Source: Congeria kusceri
Lineage: Eukaryota; Mollusca; Bivalvia; Myida; Dreissenidae
Reading direction: 5' to 3'
NCBI GenBank assembly: GCA_027627225.1
Contig: CM051029.1
Span: forward strand, 1,180,001 to 1,244,000
DNA length: 64,000 nucleotides
Shown here: positions 22,321 to 31,899 of the stretch, in pieces
How the letters are laid out: the number at the start of each line of letters is the position of its first letter
Numbering within the stretch: position 1 is the first letter of the stretch
Position numbers and translations under genes: made by a program
The notes under the pieces: generated by a model
Seen by the model: only the letters and a program-made list of their open reading frames with translations
Told to the model about the DNA's origin: nothing
Database searches by the model: none

Positions 22321-25300
22321 GTAAGTCATTACAATTGCATTTTTTTTCAAATACTACCACAATTACTACTTTTACAAACAAATCTTCTACTACTGTCATC
22401 AACACCGACACCACCAATGCCACCACCGCCACAACAACCACGACAACAACAACACAAAAAATAATAATAATACTAATAGTACATCAGTAGTAGACGTAGT
22501 AGTAGTAGTAACAGTAGAAGTAGTAGTAGTAGTAGAAGAAGAAGCAGTAGTAGTTGTATTAGTAGGAGTAGTAGAAGTATCAGTAAAAGTAGCAGCAGCA
22601 GCAGCAGTAATAGTAGTAATAGTAGTAGTAGTAGTAGTAATAGTAATAATAGTAGTAGTAGTATCAGTAGTAGTAGTAATAGTAACAATAGTAGTATTAG
22701 TTGTAGTAGTAGTAGAAGATTTAGTAGAATTTGTAGTAGTACTTCTAGTTATTGATTGTGGTGTGGTTGTTTTTAGTAAAAGTAGTAGCAGTAGTACTAG
22801 TGTTAGTAGTAATAGTAGTACATGTAGTAGTAGTAGTAATTGTAGTAGTAGAAGTAGAAGTAGTAGTAATAGTAGTAATAGTAGCAGTAGTAAGCAGTAG
22901 ACGTTGTTATTTTTACTGTTGTTTTTGTAGAAGTAATTGTAGTACTAGTTGTTGCTGCTTTGGCTTGTTGTTGTAGAATGAGTAGTAGTAGTAAAGGACA
23001 CTGCAATGATATAATAGCGGCACATGTATATACGTCTTTACGAATTACGCCTAAAATTCGTACATCATGACTTTCATAATTTACATTTTCAGTGCAACTC
23101 ACCTCGTTGGAAATGCATCCACCGACTAACTCTACGTACCCTGTTTACAATGAGCTATCGACCTATACGTGTTCCACTTCACAAACAAGACCTGCTTCAA
23201 CTATTCAGTGGTTAATTGATAACATGACAATTACAGACCGTGTTGAATATGTATACAGGTCTGAAAGAGCAACAAGCATTTTGACATATATTCCATCAGC
23301 ACATATCAGCAAACATGTGTCATGTGTTTCGACATATGTGCATAAAACTGTCAATATTACGCTTCATAACACTACTCAAATGGAAATTCAATGTAAGTTA
23401 TTCGACGTATATACTACTTTTATCAATGTAATATGCATGTGATAGAAATCGTATAAATAGCGTGTTAAAAGTTAATGTGTCTTTTAAACTCACTACTAAA
23501 ACGCCACACAAAATTATAACTGTGATACTAGATGTGTAGTGGTAATATATGCGGAGATCAATAAGTTGCGAGAATAATAATATGTTTGACAAGATTAAAC
23601 TCTTACGCTAAATAGTTTGTTGACCAGCATATATAGTGAGTGTTTATTAAATATTTGTGCCTGTGGCGTGCGGCATTTATAATGTTTTTTTATTCAGTAT
23701 CACTATACAATATTTTTGTTTTCCTTTTCATGTGAGAAATGCTTGTACATATCTTCGTACACATGCATGCTCATTGTTTACTTCTCAAGGCGGATGCGTT
23801 GTGTGCATATAAACATGATTCTTTTCAGAGTCAAATATATTGTATTCTTGTTTTAGTTAGTGTTTCCAAACCTACCGTTACAATGAATAACGTTGATGTA
23901 TCGGGAATAGAAGGTAGATCGGTGGAGTTGAAATGTTCGTCTTCAGGGTATCCATCTCCATCATACCGATGGATTAATCTCAGCGAAGCAGTTAATGGCG
24001 CCATTTTAGCTAGACAGTACAATCGTTCTTCCAATGGTTTGAACGTCTCTTGTGAAGCCAGCAACATGTTCTATTTTCTAAATGGAACCACGAGTACAAG
24101 GTCTACGAAATCCAATACTTCCCTTACATTGAATGTGCTATGTAAGTTCATGTATTACATGTAATGAGTATGTGTATAAATAGCATGCAATGCTTAGTTG
24201 TAATTCCCGTTAACAACAATCCGCGTTAGGAAAATTATTTCGTTCAATCGTTAAATTATTAACAATTGTAAGCATGGAAACGTACATGATGCCATCAACA
24301 CACATTGTTTTATTTACACCTTCAGATCCCCCTTCAACGGTGCAGTTTAGTGTGTATCAGCCCCACAAGACAGTACTTGCTGGTTCCAATATCAGAGTAG
24401 TGAGAGGAGACAACTTTAGCATTCTATGTGATTCAGATGCCAATCCGAGAGCTACAGTATTCTGGAACGGACAACAAACCAATACATCAATACTGACAGT
24501 TACCAATATACAGCATGACATGGTGTGGATATGTTATGCCTTTAACATTATGGAAGGAACTACACAGGCTACTACAACATATACACTGTTTGCCACTGTT
24601 TTATGTATGTTAATTGTTATTCATATACAAGTACATGTATTAGTTAATACAACAATATAGGAGCCTATTTCTTCTTGCGGAAAACGTTTCAATCTCTACA
24701 AATTCAATAATGCACGACATACATGATTTAGTGAATAATGAAAATAATTAAAATATAATACCAATACCGTCATATCAACACTTGCAGATGCTCCTGGCGT
24801 CCCCGCTATGTCGTTTGGCTTACCTGACCAACCCAGCATAGGGAATGTAACGACCGGTGGCATTATAACCGTGATAGAAGGCAGCTCACTTCAGCTGGTG
24901 TGCTCTGCTAACAGCCGACCAGCGTCCATATTTTCCTGAGGTTCTGTACACAATGGAAATATTCTCAGCATATTCAATATCACAAGAACGACATACAGAA
25001 ACTATACGTGCATTGCGCAGAATACAATGGACACTTCTTTGAAATTTAACATTTCTGGAATTAGCTATTCATCAATTTATCTAAGAGTATTATGTAAGGA
25101 ACTATTCATTATAGCACAATATTCAAGTTCTTTCAAATAAGTCCTTTCAGTGAGTGTCACAATAAGTTTATGTTGCATTGGTTTTCTTTAAAGTGTTGTC
25201 TTTCTGTAGATGGCCCCCATAATCTGACGGCGATCTACAACACAACCACAACGATAGACCGCGATCTAAGGGTTATGGAAGGCTGGTCATTTAATATTTC

Positions 25301-28300
25301 ATGCTACTCCAGCAGTGTGCCAGCTGCTGTCATTTCTTGGCTCGGGCCTGGAACACATCAGGATTATGTTCTGTTCATTAATGATGTGACAATATCTATG
25401 AGCAAGGTTCTCACTTGTACTGCAACAAACTATATGACAGATGATCTCGGAGAACAGAAAACTAAATCAGCAACCCTCACGATTAATATTGCTCTGTAAG
25501 TGTTCAGTATGAAAATACACTTAGTACCATTACTTCGTTCATTCAGTAAATATCATTTTAATATAATTATAATATCCCTGAGTGACAATATTAGGTCAAT
25601 ATTACATACATGTACATATTTTAAACTTTAGACAGGGTTCTGCTTGAATTATTATATAAGGATCACACAAGTGAATTATTATGTTGCTTTCAATGAAGGA
25701 CAACTGTTCAAGTGTTGAACTGTTTCAGATCCGCCAGTAGTTCAGCTTACAGAAAAGCTTCAGGTGCTCATTCACACACCTCTAACTGTGCTGTGCAACT
25801 TGTCCCGTGACGGTAACCCTCCAGCCACAGACTTTAACTGGATGAAAGTTGGCATAAACACTAGTATCAGTGCAGAGCAATCACTAGTTTTCGAAAACGT
25901 TAGCTTAACGAATGAAGGCGAATACAGGTGCTACTCAGCAAATATAATGCAGCCTATCGGAAGAAAAGCAGAATATGGTACCAGCCAATCGCAGTTTTTC
26001 TTAGATGTCCAGTGTAAGTTTATCTATTCATTTTTTATATGATTTCTGAAATAACGAATAAAGTTATTTCACTTATTTGTAATCACGACTTTGTTCACAT
26101 TGTTTACAGTCTCATAATTGGTGGACGTACTATTAACAAGAAAAATATGTCCACTCAATGGTTGATTTTGTGAATCGTTCAACTTGATTATCGATGAATT
26201 CCTTACTGTTCGTATTGCATACAAATGAACACATTTTGCAGTATGATAGCAACATAATTGTTCCATGCGATATATTGCTCGCGTAAGGGCTAATAAACAT
26301 GCGTTACGTCACTTTCGTTGTATCTGATTATCAAGACGTATATAGTACGTATTTTTACATCCGCAAAAATTTTATTTTTCAGACGGCGCAAGCATAGGAC
26401 GATTGAAAGGAAACGGTTATCAAAGCACCATCACTGTTGACCAAGGGGAAACAATAGAAATTGTGTGTGATACAGACGGTGATCCGGTACCTGTTGTTCG
26501 TATCGTTAATGCAACAGGTGGCAGTGAAACACTTTTAATACAGAAAGAAGCGCAGATAGCCACATTTTACATTCATCGAGCAAGATGTGAATATGATGCC
26601 GGCAACTATAAATGCCTTGCAAACAATAGTCTTAACAAAGAACCACAGGAGCAGATACTTGCTGTGTCCGTTAACTGTAAGTAATATTTATATTATATCG
26701 TGCGGAGTAAGACATGAATATATTCATCATCAAGCAACTGAATTTTTATTTACATGTTTTTTCCTGCAAAGGTTCACCAAGAGCGTCGCCATTTTCACCT
26801 CCTATAAAACAACAATACAAAGCTCCTAACGACTCGGTTGTGTTCACATTCACAATAAAGGCCTTTCCTGCCCCCAATACTTCGGACTTTACTTGGTACA
26901 AGCATGAAAATGGTGAATGGAAGGTATTATCCAATGGAGGAAATATCCTGTTCAATATCTCTGATAGCAAAATGCAGACGCAGCTTACGATACTACGTGT
27001 GCACGTTGACGATTATGCAGAATATATGGTGAACGTTTCCAATACAGTGGGCTCAGTATCGGAATCCTTTACTTTACATGCACGTTGTAGGTATTTATTG
27101 TACTAATGTTTAACACAATGAATGCAAACATTTGGTTGCATTGTATTTGAAAACAAAATTGAAGGCAATATACTGAAGTATTATTGATGTCGATAGTGTT
27201 ATATAAATACCTGTATTTCATTGCTTGTATATACTGTTATAGCTAGACCGGAAGTCCCAAAAGAATTGCATGCAAGCCAAGTAGGAAAAACGGAACTAGT
27301 TGTTGAATGGGTACCTGGTTTTAATGGTGGAGATGAACAAAATTTTACTATTCGGTACAAAGAAGTCGATGTTGAAAACTGTAGGGATATCGACATAGCA
27401 AGTTCCAAAGGCTACAACTGGACAATTGAAGCGTTAAAACCTAATACGGCTTACCAATTAAAAATGCTGGCGCAAAACACGATTGGCAAATCAGATTGGA
27501 CAGAAGAAATAACAGAAACTACGCTTGCGGATGCAGGTAATTTCAAATGTTGAAGACACGTAATGAAACTGTTAACTGTAGACCGGAAACGGAACATCCT
27601 ATGATGTTTGTAGTTTATTGTTATTTTCATTGTTCTGTTTGTTATATTACAGTTGACAAGAGCTCGGCTGCACCTGCTATTGGTGGTACAATAGGTGCTG
27701 CCGCAGGAGTTGGCATAATTATCGCTGTTATAGTTGTGATATGGAAATACAGAGTTTTGGGTAAACCCAATTTTATAAAAATTATTCCTCTCATATTGAA
27801 TATTTTCAGACTTAATTTTCACATGACTGTTCGTGTGAAACTTTTTTCAAAAGATGTGATGAAATCTTACATACTTATGTATTGAATTTTTTTTTTCATT
27901 ACACTACTTCTGCTTTAGGATTGAAACCTTCTGAGTTGGTGCAAATTATGACGCAATGGTAAGCTATGATTTATAAGTGCGGCTAAAAGTGTGTAACACA
28001 TACATAATTATAATTATACAATGAAAGCTTAACTGTCGGTAATTACCTGGCATATATGTATAACAATCCACTTGGAAAATATTCAAACAACAATAGTTTA
28101 AATTATTTCATATTATTGTGCCTTTATGTAACTCAGCAATATATTTTGTCTGTATCGATTAAAGATCACGTTCAGCGAATGTACAGCAAGCGAGCACTGT
28201 GTTGTTTGTTTGTGCTCGTTGTTTGTGTATGTATACAGTTTCATAAGAGCAGTATTACACTGTTTTCAAGTATCTGTTGTTTTTTTTCATTTATCGACCG

Positions 28301-30765
28301 AAACATTGAAATCAATGTGTTAAAATATATAATAGAACATACGTGGATATTATATATTTGTTATTTCAGTATTTACGAATATATTGTATTGTTGTTTTTA
28401 GGAGATAACACATGATAATCTCGCACATTGTTCATACAGACTACAATGCAAACACTCATTCAACTATTACAGGCCAAGTGTCTTCCAAAATATACCAAAC
28501 ACATGCTAACTCAGCAGGACAGTATGAAGACCTCGTAAGAGAGCCGTAAGTGAGATAATTGCATTCTGAATATTAACACTTGAACACTAAATATGTTCAT
28601 ATTAAGTTGTCTATTTTTTTTTTTTTTAACTGAGTTGTTTACATAACGAAACAATGTATTTTATGATTACTGACATTTTCTTCCTAAAGCATGTTTGAAA
28701 GTCCTAACAAGATTAAAAAGTAAATTAGTTTGTGCTTGTATTCAGGCGCAACAACATAACAGCAGACCCAGACGGAAGTTATGCCACCTGTAGATTTGGT
28801 AATGTATTTACTATCAGCAGGAAAACATGTCTATGCCCTGTAACAGCATAATAACAACAAAAGTGTATAGGACCTCTGACATATACTTAGTATCACCAAT
28901 ATATTACTTGAAGCAAGCGCTAAATCCACCGAGCAAATGAGAAACATTTACGCGTATCATCAGTCCATGTACGACGTTGGTGCAATCTAGTATGTCGCGT
29001 TTATATTAGTAATGAATTTAATTTTGGAGTATGTTCATGCGATTATGAATGCAATGGTCAAACTATTAATTTCATGATGTGCGCTAGCACATCGTACATA
29101 ATTTGCCAGTTTGACCATTGCTTTCAAAATCGCATGAACGCAACCAAAATTAAATTGAATCCTTATATTTACATTATATTGGTATTATTTCATAGCATTC
29201 CTTTATATTGTTTTTGTTGATTATGTATTTTATTGACAGTCTAATAGAAATAACACGCACAGCAGCTTCTTTATCACAACAGCTTAGTACCGCCCTTTGT
29301 AACCGAATTACACAAAACATAATGCAAAATGAGATTAACAAAATAGCTTCCTACAATTTATATATCACTTTATTTTCTTATTTTACCTTCGATTTGCTGC
29401 GATAAAATAAATATAATGTTAACATATCATTTTTATTAATATTTCAATTTCAATCTTAAGTTTGCGACTTAAAAAATTAAGACAGCTTTTCAGCAGTCCC
29501 AAACACCTACAGTAAATCTATTTGAAGCTTAAAATGAAGGACACTGACGATTTTTTTGACATTCAAAATGAAACAATTCCTATGCTATTTAGCAGATCCT
29601 GGACAATCCGGTTTAATTATTAACACAACAGATGAAAACTTAAATGCTTTTAATCCGACTATAAAAATGTCACACAACTGCATATTGTTTCAATATAAAA
29701 TCGTAAAATAAATCCACACCATACAGTAGCATTGTATCGAAATTTTAACTTGTCACGAAAAATGCAAAAAAAAAAACAACAACAACAAAACACACAAAAG
29801 ACATCACTAAACAAGTGATGACGTGTTAGCTATGTTAATGATGGCATCCATACGGGTGTATCTAAGCTCTTTTGCTTTTACTGGGCATAACTTGTCGAAG
29901 AAAGGATAACATTTTAATATAAATCTTAAAATTATTTTGTTCTTCTGTACATCAAAACAATTCGTCATTATAAACTGTGATATAATGGACAATAATGGAT
30001 AATACATTAGACGACGATCTACATGAAGAGCAAATAGATACATCGATGTGAAATCAAATCCATTTGAAAGCTACGTTCGTCAACCGATGTCATCGTCATG
30101 AGGGTTTTATGCGGTCGCGTCTAAGAAAAGTATCGCTTACTTAAAATACCTTACCATGTTCATATTAGATACCAGCGAAATGTTTTTTTATAATAACACT
30201 TGTCGACCTTGCATGACAGAATCCTATCCAGCAAAAGTGAAAAAAATGTCAAATTGATTATTGTAGAAGTAAAACAGGAACGAAATGTTAATTAATTATT
30301 ATAAATTATAAAAACCCTAAATCGAACGTCACCAATAAATGCAAAAACGTTTAACATTGAACCTCATCAAGCATCTTTGTTCATGTAAATAAGAATAACA
30401 TGTCGAAATATAATTTGCATATAAAATAGGACACACAGATATTACTACGCTGGTGATGAGGCATTGCGTTCATACGAGTATGAATGCATACCCCTTCTCT
30501 ATTAAAATGCCTATACAATGTAACTATTTTGCAACACGCAATTTGATTTTTACTTTATTTTTGTTCCTCAGATTCTTCAAATCCAAATCCAGAAAATAAA
30601 TATGAAACATGTGCCGAAATAGATATCCGTGAATATTCGAGGCTACATGTATCTACTGAGGACAGTCGACAGTCAGGACTGGAGAATCGACAAATGTCCT
30701 CTATTGGAGAAACTGCATCAAAACGGGATTGCGAATACGTTAATTTGAGTCTTTCTGTGGTTTAA
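21969..30765 (+). CDS. Receptor copy C: secreted-signal, Ig-like domains, FN3, TM, tyrosine-motif tail
   Basis: A type I membrane receptor spread over 14 exons: 21969-22320, 23093-23392, 23857-24141, 24326-24604, 24788-25093, 25210-25495, 25729-26013, 26383-26676, 26772-27086, 27243-27536, 27653-27760, 28440-28545, 28746-28798 and 30572-30765. The start has a good context (AGAATGG) and a signal peptide. Nine Ig-like exons and one FN3 exon, almost all phase 1-1, precede a TM helix and a cytoplasmic tail with YEDL, YSRL and YVNL. Exon 5 has TGA at 24937-24939 in place of the Ig Trp. Exon 6 is 286 bp and exits in the wrong phase. Without exons 5 and 6 the frame is continuous for 954 residues. 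It may therefore be an exon-skipping gene, a recent pseudogene, or a null allele. It resembles invertebrate nephrin/CD22-like or receptor-PTP ectodomains, but no orthologue is assigned. Confidence 0.7.
22330..22990 (+). repeat. Imperfect ACC/ACT then AGT triplet microsatellite in copy C intron 1
   Basis: About 130 bp of ACC, ACA and CAA-type triplets, then about 500 bp dominated by AGT/GTA with scattered variants. It begins just after the exon 1 donor, as in copy B. The long poly-Leu and poly-Val frames across it are not genes. Confidence 0.9.
23093..23392 (+). CDS. Copy C exon 2: Ig domain
   Basis: A 300-bp phase 1-1 exon after a TTTTCAG acceptor. Ig pattern: Cys in STYTCSTS, Trp in STIQWLID, Cys in HVSCVSTY. 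The donor is CAAT|GTAAGT. Several N-x-T/S sites. Confidence 0.75.
23857..24141 (+). CDS. Copy C exon 3: Ig domain
   Basis: A 285-bp phase 1-1 exon. VELKCSSSGYPSPSYRW and NVSCEASN give the C..W..C pattern of an I/C2-set domain. Donor CTAT|GTAAGT. Equivalent exons occur at 222-471 and 15582-15870. Confidence 0.75.
24326..24604 (+). CDS. Copy C exon 4: Ig domain
   Basis: A 279-bp phase 1-1 exon with FSILCDSDANP, ATVFWNG and VWICYAFN as the Ig core. Acceptor TTCAG, donor TTAT|GTATGT. Confidence 0.75.
24788..25093 (+). CDS. Copy C exon 5: Ig domain with TGA in place of the invariant Trp
   Basis: A 306-bp phase 1-1 exon with intact splice sites. LQLVCSANSRP and YTCIAQNTM are conserved, but between them the codon that is TGG in copy A (YTWGPG) is TGA at 24937-24939. 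No other lesion is seen in the exon. Its symmetrical phase means it can be skipped without a frameshift. Confidence 0.65.
25210..25495 (+). CDS. Copy C exon 6: Ig domain with out-of-phase 3' end
   Basis: Begins YGPHNLTAIYN after the splice and contains NISCYSSS, VISWLGPG and LTCTATNY. It ends GCTCT|GTAAGT, giving 286 bp and a phase-2 exit, while exon 7 enters in phase 1. Copy A ends GTTCTGT|GTAAGT. A 2-bp loss at the exon end explains the difference. Skipping this exon keeps frame. Confidence 0.65.
25729..26013 (+). CDS. Copy C exon 7: Ig domain
   Basis: A 285-bp phase 1-1 exon. VLCNLSRDGNPP, FNWMKVG and the classical EGEYRCYSAN around the second cysteine. Donor CAGT|GTAAGT. Confidence 0.75.
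26383..26676 (+). CDS. Copy C exon 8: Ig domain lacking the core Trp
   Basis: A 294-bp phase 1-1 exon. IEIVCDTDGDP and the AGNYKCLANN motif identify the Ig fold, but the usual Trp position holds Val-Arg (VVRIVN), as in copy A. Donor AACT|GTAAGT. Confidence 0.7.
26772..27086 (+). CDS. Copy C exon 9: cysteine-poor Ig-like domain
   Basis: A 315-bp phase 1-1 exon. FTFTIKAFPAP, SDFTWYKHENG and YAEYMVNVSNTVG follow the Ig strand B, C and F pattern, but Phe/Thr and Val take the places of the two disulphide cysteines. The same substitutions and length occur in copy A. Confidence 0.7.
27243..27536 (+). CDS. Copy C exon 10: fibronectin type III domain
   Basis: A 294-bp phase 1-1 exon encoding a single FN3 domain: RPEVPKELHASQVG at strand A, LVVEWVPGFNGG with the strand B Trp, and IEALKPNTAYQLKMLAQNTI at strand F. 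It is the membrane-proximal domain. Confidence 0.8.
27653..27760 (+). CDS. Copy C exon 11: transmembrane helix
   Basis: A 108-bp exon. SSAAPAIGGTIGAAAGVG leads into IIIAVIVVIW and a basic KYR stop-transfer. It enters and leaves in phase 1 and joins in frame to the exon at 28440. Confidence 0.8.
27919..27958 (+). other. Possible alternative or cryptic 40-bp exon
   Basis: Flanked by TGCTTTAG and TG|GTAAGC, it would encode GLKPSELVQIMTQ after the TM exon but exits in phase 2. The tail exon at 28440 needs phase 1. Splicing instead to the upstream AG at 28401 meets a stop at once, so using it would end the protein in a very short tail. Alternatively it is a chance match. Confidence 0.3.
28440..28545 (+). 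CDS. Copy C tail exon 1
   Basis: Joins TM exon 11 in phase: DYNANTHSTITGQVSSKIYQ, then THANSAGQYEDLVREP. It contains the YEDL motif. Exits in phase 2 at GTAAGT. Confidence 0.65.
28746..28798 (+). CDS. Copy C tail exon 2
   Basis: A 53-bp exon after a TTCAG acceptor encoding RNNITADPDGSYATCRF. It enters in phase 2 and exits in phase 1 at GTAATG. Both phases match its neighbours. Confidence 0.6.
29001..29168. repeat. Fold-back (hairpin) element in copy C tail intron
   Basis: Arms of about 70 bp. The left includes TTTAATTTTGG, TTCATGCGATT and GCAATGGTCAAAC; the right includes their reverse complements GTTTGACCATTGC, AATCGCATGAA and CCAAAATTAAA. The centre is the palindrome ATGTGCGCTAGCACAT. It is a MITE-like insertion within the last intron. 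Confidence 0.85.
30572..30765 (+). CDS. Copy C last coding exon: tyrosine-rich C-terminus
   Basis: After TTCCTCAG it encodes SSNPNPENKYETCAEID, IREYSRLHVSTED and ends RDCEYVNLSLSVV with TAA at 30763-30765. YSRL and YVNL, with YEDL of the first tail exon, are YxxL signals. YVN also fits the pY-x-N preference of Grb2-type SH2 domains. None is a strict I/V/L/S-x-Y-x-x-L ITIM because position -2 is R, C or G. Confidence 0.7.
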
Positions 30766-31030
30766 ATGATGTGGTTAGCTTATAGTGTTTTTGTGTGAAA
30801 AAGAAACGAAAACATATATATTTAACATAATGGTATGTTAGAAAGTTTTCATATCATATCTTAAGCTTGCTTACTATTGAGATTTTATTTTGTTTTGCGA
30901 AAAGTTCTCCCGTGTTCAATACGCTACCGTACCGAATCGTTTTTGCATTAATTCATATGAATGTGATTACCATAAATCATGGTTTACATCATCACTCTTC
31001 GGTATGGAGTTTTTATGTCTGATGATACAA

Positions 31031-31036
31031 AATAAA
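31031..31036 (+). terminator. Polyadenylation signal of copy C
   Basis: AATAAA 266 bp after the copy C stop codon, the first canonical hexamer in a plausible position. It supports the short-tail transcript being a complete mRNA. Confidence 0.5.
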
Positions 31037-31739
31037 AGAAACAACTTGCGGAAAAGAAACAGTGTTTAATGATAAGATTTGAAACGAGATCATTATGCGT
31101 TCGATAATTTTCTCAAAACTTTTGCACAATGAACATTTTTTTTGAATCTGCCTATTTAACTTTGATAAAAAAGTTATGTTCCAATCATCTTGTATATAAT
31201 TGTATGTACCAACATCTGTTGTATTTTACATTTATAGTACATTCCAATAGAACAAACACTATAGTTTACATTAATTATCAGTAATATCATTTGCATTATA
31301 TTTTTATCAACATACATTTTAATACCTATATATAGAAAACAAATCAGTTAAAATATCATGTTGTTATGTATAACTCGTTAATGAAAAGCCAAATAAATCA
31401 TAAGTTAACATCCAGAAAACAAGATATGGAAATATATACATGACTTTTTTATGATAATACGATTTTCATATATCACTAGAAGAAAACCCACGTGAACGTG
31501 AAAATAATAATGTAATACCATTTCCCACCAAATTCTACTTCGATTATATATGCACTAACTGCATTTTAATCATAACATATATTATGATATTTTGCAACAA
31601 TGACAGTATCTGGTGCAAGTTTTCTGTGGTAACCTGTTACATTAGGATCAGCGATTGTGTTCCTCGATTGATCGGTAAAGAATCTCAAATAAAAAAAATG
31701 TTTTAAACCGTGTTCACCCGTATAATCGGTTTACAGCGT

Positions 31740-31890
31740 TTTTGATCCGTTTTCAACCGCTGAATTACGTAATTCAGCGCTTTTCAGCACAAACGCTATC
31801 TTTTGTAACTAATCGCTACGCATGCGCAGTCGCTATAGGCGGTTTTAACTAATAAAAACCGATAAAAGGGCGGGGCCTATTAATCTTTTT
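31740..31890. promoter_or_regulatory. GC-rich promoter-like island with long palindrome
   Basis: Within about 150 bp there is a 22-bp perfect palindrome at 31758-31779, a GCATGCGC word as in NRF-1 sites (near 31820), a GGGCGGGGCC GC box (near 31870), and a hairpin CGGTTTT...AAAACCG. It contrasts with the AT-rich flanks and has no open frame. It could be a promoter for a downstream transcript or a repeat fragment. Confidence 0.3.
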
Positions 31891-31899
31891 TAAACTACC

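Noticed and set aside
22473..22990. Poly-Leu and poly-Val frames in copy C intron 1
   Set aside because: Triplet microsatellite inside an intron bounded by exons 1 and 2.
28056..28415. A 119-codon hydrophobic frame between copy C TM and tail exons
   Set aside because: Lies across an intron; composition follows the T-rich sequence and it overlaps the acceptor region. Tail exon phases work without it.
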